Shown here in pieces: positions 50,039-59,165 of a DNA stretch of 64,000 nt; within the stretch, counting starts at the first letter, position 1; the number at the start of each line of letters is the position of its first letter. The translations under genes and the position numbers were made by a program. The DNA is from Streptomyces hyaluromycini. GTDB lineage: Bacteria > Actinomycetota > Actinomycetes > Streptomycetales > Streptomycetaceae. A model generated the notes under the pieces. That model was not told the origin of the DNA and did no database searches. It saw only the letters and a list, made by a program, of their open reading frames with translations. Location: NCBI RefSeq assembly GCF_002217755.1, contig NZ_BCFL01000042.1, positions 41,272 to 105,271 of the forward strand, read 5' to 3'.

Positions 50039-52095
50039 GTCGCCGGTTCCCTTCTCATGCCGTCGCGCCCCATTCCGTCCTGCGCATCGAGCGAGGCCCG
50101 CCCGGCGCGGCCGGCCGGGGGCTCTTCCACGCCCGGCGGCCGGGGCAGGTCCAGGACAGCCGCCGCGATGGCGTCGGAGTCCTCCAGCGTCACCGAGCCG
50201 ACCCCCGGGCGTATGCCGGCAGCGGTCACCCAGTGCACCGACTCGGTGGGTATCCCGTAGGCGAAGCGCCGCGGATGGGGCACCCCGCGGGCGTCCAGCA
50301 GGTGATAGGGGCGGGTGGTGACCGCCAGCCCGCCGGTCTCGTAGTCCTGCCCGTCCGCTGAGGGGATGCTGTACGGCCGGCACTGTCCTGTGGCCAGCAG
50401 ATGGCGCAGCAGCGGATCGGCTGTGCGGCGCAGGTCGGTTTCCGGAAGCCGACCCTCGATCAACGCCGTGGCCCGCACCCGCACATCTGGGATCTCGCTG
50501 GAGGTACCGAGGAAGCAGGGGCCGTCCGCGCCGTCCTCGACCGCATGCACTCGCATCCCCGGACCGGTCACTCTCAGCAGACCGGCGTCCATCAGCGCGG
50601 CCATCTCCTCGATGCGGGAGGCCGGCGGGCCGATCGACAGGTAGGCGTTGAGCGGCGTGTACCACTGGTCCAGCTCGTCGCGGTACGAGGCGCCGTCCAG
50701 GCTCCCGTGGTCGACAGCGAGCCGCACCTCGTTGCGCAGATCCCGCAGCACGTCGAGGGCCGCCTTCAACGGCCCTGTGACGTTGCCCTCCCGGGCCAGC
50801 GCCACGTCCCGGTCCAGGTAGGCACGCAGCCACGCGCGGAAGGACGCCAGGTCACGCAGGGCATCCGGGCCGTAGGGGCGGGCCACCCGCTCCCAGCTCC
50901 AGCGTTCGTGCACCTCGACACCGGCCTCCCGCAGCAGCCTCTCCTCGGCTGCGCCGGACTCGGCGCACAGGTAGCGGCCAGTGAACTCGGCAGCGCGTGA
51001 CCGGCCGTGCCGGCGGGTGATCAGCGCCTCGTAATAGACGCACTGCACCTCCCTGGCGATCAGCGGCCACAGGTCGACACCGAAACGCACCGGGGAACGG
51101 GGGGACTTGCTGCCCGACAGCGCGGCGACGTATTCGGCAGTCAGCAGCCGGGGCCGGTAACGCCCGTGAGGGCCCTTCTCGTTCTCCCCGCGCGCCTGGT
51201 ACGGCACCCCACGCCGCGAACCGGCGTACAGCGTGGGCTCGTGGCCCGAGGGGCGGTAGACCAGACGGCCGCCGACGCGCTCGAAGACACCGCCGCGGCC
51301 GTGGGTGAACAACGCCAGATAGTCGAAGAAGTTCAGGCCGAGCCCCCGCACGAGCACACTCTGGCCCGCGCCGATGCACGACAGGTCCACATCGGCCGGG
51401 TTGGCCGGGGCGATGTACGTCAGGCCGTTGCGGGAGGCGAAGTCGTGCAGCTCCCGCTCGGCAGCGGTCAGCGCCGTCGGCACGTGGCCCTGGGCGAGCA
51501 CCACCGCCGACAGTCCGGTCAGCTTGGTGCCGTCCTCCAGCACCACCGTCTGCGCCCCCACGCTGCTGCAGGCCGGATCGGCGTCCTCCAGCCGCACCGC
51601 CCGCGCCCGGTGCACGCGCACCGCCACATGCGCGGCGGCGTTCGCGGTGACATGCCGGAACGCCCAGAGCAGGTAGTGCCCGTACAGGCCACGGGTGGGA
51701 TACGTGTCCGGTCCCAGGGCCCGGGCCTCCGCCAGTTCCTCAGCGCTCAGCCGCACCGACCCGGCGCAGACGGCGGACGCCACGGAGGAATCGCCGTCCG
51801 AGCTGAGCGCCTTGGCCCACTGGAACAGACTCGGCCCCTCCTCCAGCGGCCCCTCGATGGTGACACTGGCGTCGGTGAACACCGTCACCTGGGAGGCGAC
51901 GGTGTTCATCAGCAGGCGCCGGGACTGCGAGGGCCGCCACACCCGGCCCGAGCCGGGCGGATACGGATCGACGACATGAACGGTCAGGTGGCTGTAGCGG
52001 GGGGACTTGCGTTCCTGCGCACAGAGCCGTTCCAGTACGGACAGCCCACGGGGCCCGGCGCCGACGAGGCACACTTCCATACGTCCGCTGCTCAC
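50035..52095 (-). CDS. FAD-dependent N-oxygenase, aspartate to nitrosuccinate candidate (CreE/FzmM-like)
   Basis: A 686-residue FAD/NAD(P)-binding protein. The dinucleotide motif VGAGPRGLSVLERL is at about 11-24, GSGRVWRPSQSRRLLMNTVA near 48-67, VVLAQGHVP near 195-203 and RGLGLNFFDYLALFTHGRGG near 246-265. This layout matches CreE and FzmM, large flavoproteins that oxidise the amine of L-aspartate to nitrosuccinate. It is coupled by ATGA to the lyase that releases nitrous acid. GTG 52095 is taken as start because GGAGTG lies upstream; ATG 52080 is the alternative. Its C-terminus has an unusual Met/Arg/Gly-rich tail. Confidence 0.87.
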   Translation of the reverse strand: MSSGRMEVCLVGAGPRGLSVLERLCAQERKSPRYSHLTVHVVDPYPPGSGRVWRPSQSRRLLMNTVASQVTVFTDASVTIEGPLEEGPSLFQWAKALSSDGDSSVASAVCAGSVRLSAEELAEARALGPDTYPTRGLYGHYLLWAFRHVTANAAAHVAVRVHRARAVRLEDADPACSSVGAQTVVLEDGTKLTGLSAVVLAQGHVPTALTAAERELHDFASRNGLTYIAPANPADVDLSCIGAGQSVLVRGLGLNFFDYLALFTHGRGGVFERVGGRLVYRPSGHEPTLYAGSRRGVPYQARGENEKGPHGRYRPRLLTAEYVAALSGSKSPRSPVRFGVDLWPLIAREVQCVYYEALITRRHGRSRAAEFTGRYLCAESGAAEERLLREAGVEVHERWSWERVARPYGPDALRDLASFRAWLRAYLDRDVALAREGNVTGPLKAALDVLRDLRNEVRLAVDHGSLDGASYRDELDQWYTPLNAYLSIGPPASRIEEMAALMDAGLLRVTGPGMRVHAVEDGADGPCFLGTSSEIPDVRVRATALIEGRLPETDLRRTADPLLRHLLATGQCRPYSIPSADGQDYETGGLAVTTRPYHLLDARGVPHPRRFAYGIPTESVHWVTAAGIRPGVGSVTLEDSDAIAAAVLDLPRPPGVEEPPAGRAGRASLDAQDGMGRDGMRREPAT

Positions 52096-52545
52096 AAGGA
52101 CACTCCGCTCAGCAGATCATGATGGTTTCCTGGCGCTTGCGAGCCGAACAGAGCGCCACCTGCCAAGACGGCGGCACGGGGGCTGCGGCCGTGCCACGGG
52201 TGTCCCGCGCATGCCTGACGTCCCATGCGTCTCCTTCCTCCGCGAGGATCAGCCGCGACGCTCAACAGCAGCTCGGATCTCGCTTGGGGCCTGCAGGGCG
52301 GTGATCAGCCTCGCTCACCAGAGTTGAATATGCGCCGTGAGCCTCGTTGGAGCCCTGCTCGAACCGGTGTGGACGACCGGCACGGGGGAGGCGCACATGT
52401 CAGCGCGGTCCGGCCACGGCGGGCGGCGCACATACAGGTGTCAGGGGCCCGTCAGCACCGCGTCAGCCCGTATTGGAAAGTTCCAGACGACATCTCCGGC
52501 CCAGGGACGGGTCGCCCCCATCACGCCTGCCAACGAGGAGTCGCG
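52096..52545. promoter_or_regulatory. 450-base divergent control region
   Basis: This lies between the leftward nitrous-acid operon (start 52095) and the rightward ParB-like regulator (start 52546). Open frames here lack ribosome sites and similarity. GAGGAG at 52535-52540 serves the regulator. No clear repeat or known operator is seen. Confidence 0.45.
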
Positions 52546-53658
52546 GTGACAGCCAATCAGGTCGTGCCCGTGCCCGTGCCCCACCAGGCCGGCTTTGACA
52601 TCGGCCCGGACGCCGGTCCCGACCCCCGTTCGCACAAGGGCATCGACGCCCTGCCTGGCGAGGGGCCGGACACCGGCTCGGACACCAGCTACGACAGCCT
52701 GCTCGCGCTGCGCGACACGATGCTGCGTGAGGGAGCGGTGGAACTGGTGCCTCTGGCCGGCATAACGGTCACCGACACCCCGCGGACGGCAGGCGTCGAC
52801 GGGAAGTGGGCCCTTACTCTCTCCGAGCTGGACACCGAGCTGCCGCCGATCGTGGTGCACCGGCCCACCATGACCGTCATCGACGGCATGCATCGGCTGC
52901 GCGCCGCCCAGCTGCGCGGCCGCGACCGCATCGCGGTCCGCTTCTTCGAAGGCTCCGCGCAGGACGCCGCACTGCTGGCGGTGGCGATGAACATCGTCCA
53001 CGGCCGCCCCCTGTCACAGGCTGACCGGGCTGCGGCGGTCGAACGGATCGTCAGGATGCACCCGTACTGGTCCGACCGGGCCATCGCCGTCATCGCCGGA
53101 CTGTCCGCCAAGAAGGTGTCCGAGATCCGGCGACGCTCGGGCGACCCGGTCCGGGGCGAACGCCGTATCGGCCTGGACGGCCGGGCACGGCCTCTGAACA
53201 CCGTACGGGGCCGGGAACTCGCCGGAGAGCTGCTCCGCGCCGACCCCACCGCCTCACTGCGGACCGTGGCCCGCAAGGCGGGCATCTCCCCGGTGACCGT
53301 CGCCGACGTACGCAACCGGCTGCTGCGCGGCGATGACCCCGTCACCCCGCGCCAGCGCCTGGCTGCCCGGCGCGGCTCCCATGAACGGTCCGCGCCCCAG
53401 CAGAACACCGACTCCAAGTCGCCCAACGAGCTGTTCATCATCTTCGACTCGCTGCGCCGGGACCCGTCGCTGCGGCTGACCGAGGCAGGGCGCACCGTCC
53501 TGCGGATGCTGGAGGCATGCTCGCTGATGGTCCGCGACCGCCGCCAGATCATCGCCAGCCTGCCGCCGCACTGCACCGGTCAGATGGCCGCCCTCGCCGG
53601 CGGCTACTCCGAGCTGTGGCGGGTCTTCGCCGACGAACTGCGGGCGTGCGAGGAGTAG
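52546..53658 (+). CDS. ParB-domain transcriptional regulator (StrR/NovG-like)
   Basis: A 370-residue protein. A low-complexity N-terminal tail is followed by a ParB/Sulfiredoxin-like domain (about 60-160: VELVPLAGITVTDTPR, PPIVVHRPTMTVIDGMHRLR), then helix-turn-helix segments (SQADRAAAVERIVRMHPYWS, DRAIAVIAGLSAKKVSEIRR and SLRTVARKAGISPVTVADVR). This is the domain order of StrR-type pathway-specific activators of streptomycin and aminocoumarin clusters rather than of chromosome-partitioning ParB. GTG 52546 has GAGGAG upstream. The two reading helices suggest it binds palindromic DNA; the sites at 4494 and 37529 are possible targets. Confidence 0.8.
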   Translation: MTANQVVPVPVPHQAGFDIGPDAGPDPRSHKGIDALPGEGPDTGSDTSYDSLLALRDTMLREGAVELVPLAGITVTDTPRTAGVDGKWALTLSELDTELPPIVVHRPTMTVIDGMHRLRAAQLRGRDRIAVRFFEGSAQDAALLAVAMNIVHGRPLSQADRAAAVERIVRMHPYWSDRAIAVIAGLSAKKVSEIRRRSGDPVRGERRIGLDGRARPLNTVRGRELAGELLRADPTASLRTVARKAGISPVTVADVRNRLLRGDDPVTPRQRLAARRGSHERSAPQQNTDSKSPNELFIIFDSLRRDPSLRLTEAGRTVLRMLEACSLMVRDRRQIIASLPPHCTGQMAALAGGYSELWRVFADELRACEE

Positions 53659-53692
53659 GGACGGGAGCAGGAGCACAAGCTCACCGGGCCCG

Positions 53693-54700
53693 TCAGGCGC
53701 CGGTGAGCCGTTCGATCCGGCTGAGCAGATCCTGCTGCTCCCGGGAGAGCCGCTCGATACGGCGACGCAGCAAGGCCACCTCGCCGCGCAACAGATGCAC
53801 GCTCAACTCGCCGTCGGACCGCTCTCCCTGTTCCGGCGGCGCCCCGGCCGCCCGTCCCGGTGCGGGCCACTCCGGCGGCTCGGCCAGCCGCACCACGGGA
53901 ACGCACGCCGCCCCTGGCCTCGCATTCCGGATGACACCGGGATCCTCGTGCTGCGAGACCGTCTCCATGCAACCGCGCAGCGCCGGCCCCGGCTCCACCC
54001 CCAGGTCGCTGGCCAGCCGACGGCGCGCCCGCTCATACGTACCGAGCGCTTCGGCCTGCCGTCCGCACCGGTACAACGCGATCATCAGCAGCTCGTAGAA
54101 CCGCTCCCGCAGCGGGTGTGTCGCGGTCAGCTCCTTCAGCTCGACAGTGATCTCCCGGTACTGGCCAGCGCGCAGGCACGCGTCGTAGAGCATCTCCAGC
54201 GCCACCATGCGATGCTCCTCCAGCATCGCCGCCTCCGCCGCGCAGATGGAGCCGCGCGCGCTGCCCTCCAGCGCCCGGCCCCGCCACAGCGCCAGCGCCG
54301 AACGCAATACCTGCGCCGAACGCCCCGGATCGACAGCGGCCAACTCCCTGCCCTCGGTGACCAGCCGCTGGAAACGCTGCGCGTCGGTGCTCGCGCAGTC
54401 GGTCCGCAGCACGTACCCCATCGGCCGGGTCACCAGCCAGCCGTGGCGCGCACAGCTGTCACCAGGCACCGCCTGCAGCAGCCGGCGCAGCCGCGCCACA
54501 TGGGCCTGCAGGGCATTGGCCGCGTTGGCTGGCAGCCGGTCGCCCCACAGTTCGTCGACCAACCGGTCCGCGGACACCTCCTGACCGGCCTTCACGATCA
54601 GCGCACCGAGCAACGCACGCTGCTTGGCCCCCGCAGGCATGATCCCCACGCCGGACCGATCATCGTGAATCTGAACAGAACCAAGGATCCGAAACTCCAT
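53693..54700 (-). CDS. SARP-family transcriptional activator 2
   Basis: A 335-residue regulator. The N-terminal winged helix (1-95: MEFRILGSVQIHDD, LVDELWGDRLPANAANALQA) and BTAD domain (100-255: RSAQVLRSALALWRGRALEG, EALGTYERARRRLASDLGVE) are followed by a long C-terminal extension of about 80 residues, Pro/Arg-rich, ending in a coiled coil (GEVALLRRRIERLSREQQDL). SARP1 lacks this tail. GGGAGGGG precedes the ATG. It is convergent with the ParB-like regulator, with only 34 bases between stops. Two SARPs in one locus suggest a regulatory cascade. Confidence 0.92.
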   Translation of the reverse strand: MEFRILGSVQIHDDRSGVGIMPAGAKQRALLGALIVKAGQEVSADRLVDELWGDRLPANAANALQAHVARLRRLLQAVPGDSCARHGWLVTRPMGYVLRTDCASTDAQRFQRLVTEGRELAAVDPGRSAQVLRSALALWRGRALEGSARGSICAAEAAMLEEHRMVALEMLYDACLRAGQYREITVELKELTATHPLRERFYELLMIALYRCGRQAEALGTYERARRRLASDLGVEPGPALRGCMETVSQHEDPGVIRNARPGAACVPVVRLAEPPEWPAPGRAAGAPPEQGERSDGELSVHLLRGEVALLRRRIERLSREQQDLLSRIERLTGA

Positions 54701-54882
54701 CTCGCCCCTCCCCCGGGAAACTCGACGAGCTTGCGACAGGAATCCCGAAACCAGCACTTCCCCGCAAACCGCTGGTCCGCTTCCGGCAGTGGACAGTAGT
54801 TCCCCCGCGGCACCCACGCAGGATCCACCACCGGCACACAGCACGCCTTCAGCGAATCTTTGAGGCCGACTCAAGTGGTCCG

Positions 54883-55667
54883 GTGCCGGCAGCGCCGCCC
54901 AGCTCATGGCTGAACAGGCCGACCGAGGAGTACGAGGAGTTTCGGCTGCCCGCCGCTGGCCTGGCGGCAGCACGGGCGTGCGCCGAACCGGCCCTGGAAA
55001 CAGTGTGGTCGGGCTCCCAGCTGGGCCGGTATCCGGCCGCTCCGCTGCCGTTGACCCTGCGGAACGCCACCGACGGCGACCCGCACCGGGCCCACGCCCT
55101 CGTCGCCGCCCGGAGGGAGAGCCCCGACAGTGGGCACGGGCCCCCGCCCAGTATGTGATCGCCCACAGTGCCCTCGGCTCGGACGACCTCGTACGCGCGG
55201 AGGCCGCTCTGCGCACCGCCGACGACACCCTCCGGTTCCTCGGCGGCCGTTGGGGTACCGCCCTGGCCCCGGATGCCCTCGCTGCCCTGGCCGGAGCCCG
55301 CGGGGAGCGCGCCGTCGCCCTCACCGAACAGGCGCTCGCCCTCTCCGAACGGCTGGGATACGACCGCGCGGCGCACGTCTTGGCGGCCTGTGGCGACCAC
55401 CTGGCTGGCACCGACTCCGGCGCCGCGCGCGCCGCCTACACCCGCGACGCCGACCTGGCCGCCCACGTCGGGAGCCCCGACTGTCTGGCAGCGGCCCGAC
55501 ACGGCCTCGGCGGCCCACGCCCTGCTGGCGGGCCAGACGGCCAAGGCCGGTGCACGGGCCACCGGGTCCGCGCCCTGCTCGGCCTCGCGAGTATCGCCGA
55601 GGCCGGTGGCGTCCGGAGCGCGGCCCGCCTCCACTACGTCCCACGGCTTGACGCCCGGGACCCGTGA
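54883..55667 (+). pseudogene. Broken helical-repeat (TPR/BTAD-like) regulator fragment
   Basis: From 54883 one frame gives a coherent stretch (RPTEEYEEFRLPAAGLAAAR up to HALVAARRESPDSG). Near 55130 the coherent coding passes to another frame with LVRAEAALRTADDTLRFLGG, ALTEQALALSERLGYDRAAH and RAAYTRDADLAAHVG, helical-repeat sequence as in the C-terminal part of large BTAD/LuxR regulators. There is no DNA-binding domain and no good start. It looks like a frameshifted fragment of such a regulator. A real short gene beginning near 55168 cannot be fully excluded. Confidence 0.45.
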
Positions 55668-55789
55668 CGCACAGCCGTACGACGGCACAAGCGCCCCTCT
55701 AACGGCCCTGCCTAGCCTCTGGGGCAGGTCTGCGACCCACGCTGTACAGCTAGAGGTTGTCCGCCGCACTGACAGGAGCCGAGACAGAT

Positions 55790-57688
55790 ATGTCTGTGGA
55801 AACCACCAAGCCACCCGCGACGGGCAGATTACCCGTGAAGGAGTTGTGTTGTTTGGGGCGGGTGGTTATTCGGTTTGCGGGTGATTCGGGTGATGGTATG
55901 CAGTTGTTGGGTGATCGGTTTGTGTCGGAGACGGCGTTGTTGGGTAATGATCTGTCGACGCTGCCGAATTTCCCGGCCGAGATCCGGGCGCCTGCGGGCA
56001 CTCTGCCGGGGGTTTCTTCGTTCCAGTTGCATTTCGCCGACCATGACATCCTCACTCCCGGTGATGCGCCGGATGTGCTGGTGGCGATGAACCCGGCTGC
56101 GTTGAAGGCGAACCTGCCGGATGTGCCGCGCGGGGGGGAGGTCATTGTCGACTCGGATGGGTTCACCGGACGGGCGATGCAGAGGGTCGGCTACGGCACC
56201 TCGCCTCTGGAGGACGGGTCACTCGACGGTTACAGCCTCCATCCGGTGCCGCTGACCGCGCTGACGGTGGAGGCGCTGAAGGAGTTCGGTCTCAGCCGTA
56301 AGGAGGCCGAGCGCAGCAAGAACATGTTCGCGCTGGGTCTTTTGTCGTGGATGTACCACCGGCCGACCGAGGGCACGGAGAGATTCCTCCAGCAGAAGTT
56401 CGCCAGGAAGCCCGAGGTCATGAAGGCGAACCTGGCGGCTTTCCGGGCGGGCTGGAATTTCGGTGAGACGACGGAGGAGTTCGCGGTCTCCTACGAGGTC
56501 GCCCCGGCGGCCACCGCTTTCCCGGTGGGCAGGTACCGGAACATTTCCGGGAACCTGGCGCTGTCCTACGGGCTGGTTGCCGCGTCCCGGCTGGCGGGTC
56601 TGCCGTTGTTCCTCGGGTCGTACCCGATCACCCCGGCGTCGGACATTCTGCATGAGTTGTCCAGGCACAAGAATTTCGGTGTGCGTACGTTCCAGGCGGA
56701 GGACGAGATCGCCGGTGTCGGTGCGGCGCTGGGCGCGGCGTTCGGCGGTGCGCTGGGCGTGACGACGACCTCGGGTCCGGGAATCGCGTTGAAGTCGGAG
56801 ACCATCGGCTTGGCGGTCTCGCTGGAGCTGCCGCTGCTGGTGATCGACGTCCAGCGGGGCGGGCCGTCGACGGGGCTGCCGACCAAGACCGAGCAGGCCG
56901 ACCTGTTGCAGGCGATGTTCGGGCGTAACGGTGAGGCGCCGGTCCCGGTGATCGCGCCGCGGACGCCGGCGGACTGTTTCGATGCGGCGCTGGAGGCGGC
57001 GCGGATCGCGCTGGCGTACCGGACTCCCGTGATGCTGCTCTCCGACGGGTATCTGGCCAACGGCTCCGAGCCCTGGCGGATCCCGGAGCTGGAGGAGCTC
57101 CCGGATCTGCGGGTGCAGTTCGCGAGCGGACCGAACCACACCCTGGAGGACGGTACTGAGGTCTTCTGGCCGTACAAGCGGGATCCGCAGACCCTGGCCC
57201 GGCCGTGGGCGGTCCCGGGCACGCCGGGTCTCGAGCACCGGATCGGCGGCATCGAGAAGCAGGACGGCTCGGGCAGCATCTCTTACGACCCGGCCAACCA
57301 CGATTTCATGGTCCGCACCCGGCAGGCCAAGATCGACGGCATCGGCGTCCCGGATCTGGAGGTGGACGACCCGGAGGGGGCGCGCACGCTGGTGCTGGGC
57401 TGGGGGTCGACGTACGGGCCGATCACGGCGGCGGTACGGCGGCTGCGGGCGGCCGGCGAGCCGATCGCGCAGGCGCATCTGCGCCACCTCAACCCCTTCC
57501 CACGCAACCTCGGTGAGATCCTGTCCCGGTACGACCGCGTCGTCGTCCCGGAGATGAACCTCGGTCAGCTGGCCACGTTGATCCGCGCGCGATACCTGGT
57601 GGATGTCCGTTCCCACAACCAGGTCAACGGCATGCCGTTCAAGGCCGAGCAGCTTGCCACGGCGCTGAAGGAGGCCATCCATGACTGA
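55790..57688 (+). CDS. 2-oxoacid:ferredoxin oxidoreductase alpha subunit (KorA-like, gamma-alpha fusion)
   Basis: A 632-residue subunit. An N-terminal gamma domain (about 20-190: RVVIRFAGDSGDGMQLLGDR) is fused to the alpha pyrimidine-binding domain (about 215-450: GSYPITPASDILHELS, FQAEDEIAGVGAALGAAFGG, TTTSGPGIALKSE), then domain II. With the beta subunit it oxidatively decarboxylates a 2-oxoacid (2-oxoglutarate type) to acyl-CoA and reduces ferredoxin. ATG 55790 has AGGAG 11 bases upstream; an earlier in-frame start at 55757 is unlikely. The first 130 coding bases are strikingly T- and G-rich (TTG, GTT, GGT codons) compared with neighbours. Such genes are normally housekeeping; here they may feed the cluster ferredoxin. 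Confidence 0.92.
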   Translation: MSVETTKPPATGRLPVKELCCLGRVVIRFAGDSGDGMQLLGDRFVSETALLGNDLSTLPNFPAEIRAPAGTLPGVSSFQLHFADHDILTPGDAPDVLVAMNPAALKANLPDVPRGGEVIVDSDGFTGRAMQRVGYGTSPLEDGSLDGYSLHPVPLTALTVEALKEFGLSRKEAERSKNMFALGLLSWMYHRPTEGTERFLQQKFARKPEVMKANLAAFRAGWNFGETTEEFAVSYEVAPAATAFPVGRYRNISGNLALSYGLVAASRLAGLPLFLGSYPITPASDILHELSRHKNFGVRTFQAEDEIAGVGAALGAAFGGALGVTTTSGPGIALKSETIGLAVSLELPLLVIDVQRGGPSTGLPTKTEQADLLQAMFGRNGEAPVPVIAPRTPADCFDAALEAARIALAYRTPVMLLSDGYLANGSEPWRIPELEELPDLRVQFASGPNHTLEDGTEVFWPYKRDPQTLARPWAVPGTPGLEHRIGGIEKQDGSGSISYDPANHDFMVRTRQAKIDGIGVPDLEVDDPEGARTLVLGWGSTYGPITAAVRRLRAAGEPIAQAHLRHLNPFPRNLGEILSRYDRVVVPEMNLGQLATLIRARYLVDVRSHNQVNGMPFKAEQLATALKEAIHD

Positions 57689-58754
57689 CGCCATGACCGA
57701 CGCCACCGACGGACTGCTGCAGCTGATCCCCAAGGCCGAGGCCAAGCAGTCCGTGAAGGACTTCAAGTCGGACCAGGAGGTGCGCTGGTGCCCGGGCTGC
57801 GGTGACTACGCCGTCCTCGCCGCCGTGCAGGGCTTCATGCCCCAACTCGGCCTGGCGAGGGAGAACATCGTCTTCGTCTCGGGCATCGGCTGCTCGTCGC
57901 GTTTCCCGTACTACATGAACACGTACGGGATGCACTCCATCCACGGCCGCGCTCCCGCGATCGCGACCGGGCTGGCGACCAGCCGGCGGGACCTGTCCGT
58001 GTGGGTGGTGACCGGTGACGGTGACGCGCTGTCCATCGGCGGCAATCACCTGATCCATGCGCTGCGCCGCAACGTCAACCTGAAGATCCTGCTGTTCAAC
58101 AACCGGATCTACGGGTTGACGAAGGGGCAGTACTCGCCGACGTCCGAGGTCGGCAAGATCACCAAGTCGACGCCGATGGGCTCGCTGGACGCCCCGTTCA
58201 ACCCGGTGTCGCTGGCGATCGGCGCGGAGGCGTCCTTCGTGGCACGCACGATCGACTCCGACCGCAGGCACCTGACGGAGGTGCTGCGCGCGGCCGCCGC
58301 CCACCCGGGCACGGCCCTGATCGAGATCTACCAGAACTGCAACATCTTCAACGACGGCGCCTTCGACGCTCTCAAGGACAGGCAGTCGGCGGACGAGGCG
58401 GTGATCCGTCTGGAGCACGGGCAGCCCGTCCGCTTCGGCGCGGACGGTGCGCGCGGTGTCGTACGGGACCGGCTCACCGGCGATCTGAAGGTGGTCGACG
58501 TGAGCGCGGAGAACGAGTCCGAGGTCCTTGTGCACGACGCCCGCTCCCCCTCCCCCACCACGGCCTTCGCGCTGTCCCGGCTGGCCGACCCCGACACCCT
58601 GCACCACACGCCCCTCGGCGTCTTCCGCTCGGTGGAACGGCCCGTCTACGACGTCCGGATGTCCGGGCAGCTGGACACCGCCGTCGAACAGCACGGCAGG
58701 GGCGACCTGGCGGCGCTGCTGGCCGGCGGGGACACCTGGACGGTCGCGGGCTGA
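57681..58754 (+). CDS. 2-oxoacid:ferredoxin oxidoreductase beta subunit (KorB-like)
   Basis: A 357-residue thiamine-diphosphate-binding subunit. It has the cluster-binding start RWCPGCGDY near 33-41, GIGCSSRFPYYMNTYGMHSI near 73-92, and the ThDP/Mg motif VTGDGDALSIGGNHLIHALR with NNRIYGLTKGQ near 115-150. The ATG overlaps the alpha-subunit stop by 8 bases, the usual korAB coupling. The pair gives reduced ferredoxin, a plausible electron source for the ferredoxin at 38677 and the Fe-S dehydratase. Confidence 0.93.
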   Translation: MTDAMTDATDGLLQLIPKAEAKQSVKDFKSDQEVRWCPGCGDYAVLAAVQGFMPQLGLARENIVFVSGIGCSSRFPYYMNTYGMHSIHGRAPAIATGLATSRRDLSVWVVTGDGDALSIGGNHLIHALRRNVNLKILLFNNRIYGLTKGQYSPTSEVGKITKSTPMGSLDAPFNPVSLAIGAEASFVARTIDSDRRHLTEVLRAAAAHPGTALIEIYQNCNIFNDGAFDALKDRQSADEAVIRLEHGQPVRFGADGARGVVRDRLTGDLKVVDVSAENESEVLVHDARSPSPTTAFALSRLADPDTLHHTPLGVFRSVERPVYDVRMSGQLDTAVEQHGRGDLAALLAGGDTWTVAG

Positions 58755-58789
58755 CCTGGCACCCGGTCTTTCCATGTCGGCTTTGCGGG

Positions 58790-59165
58790 ACGGCGGGTGA
58801 GCCGGCCGGTGACCTGTCGGACCGTCGGCGGTGCAGGAGGAGCTGCTGCCGGCGCGGCTCGCAGGGGCGCGATGCAGGCGCGGACCATCTGGTGGATGAC
58901 CGGGGCGTTCTCGGCGAGGGGTTCGCGGTGCAGCCGGGTGGCGTTCGTGCATCCTGGGGCGAACCGCTGTTCCAGGGCTTGTCAGGGTCCGGCCTGGTGG
59001 GTCGGGGCCGGTTCTCACGGAGGGTGCCCTGCCGGTCGGTGGCGCGCGCGTAGCGCAGCACGGTGCTGAGGCCCCGGCCCGGATGCCTGGCGGATCGTCC
59101 GGCGCGAGTGGCCCTGGGCGAGCAGCGCGTGGACCGGGGCGTGCGCGGCTTTCTTGCACCGGGCC
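58790..59165 (-). mobile_element. ISL3-type transposase remnant
   Basis: Reverse-strand fragments in changing frames match the C-terminal half of an actinobacterial ISL3-like transposase: RRARCKKAAHAPVHALLAQG and HSRRTIRQ, LSTVLRYARATDRQGTLREN and RPRPTRPDP, then APVIHQMVRACIAPLRAAPA and APPTVRQVTGRLTRRP. At least two frameshifts are present and the N-terminal half is absent. It directly follows the tap-like remnant on the same strand, suggesting an insertion that cut off the end of that gene. Confidence 0.6.

Noticed and set aside
52546..53658. Plasmid or chromosome partition protein ParB.
   Set aside because: There is no ParA gene and no parS-like repeat nearby; the domain order fits StrR-type pathway regulators.
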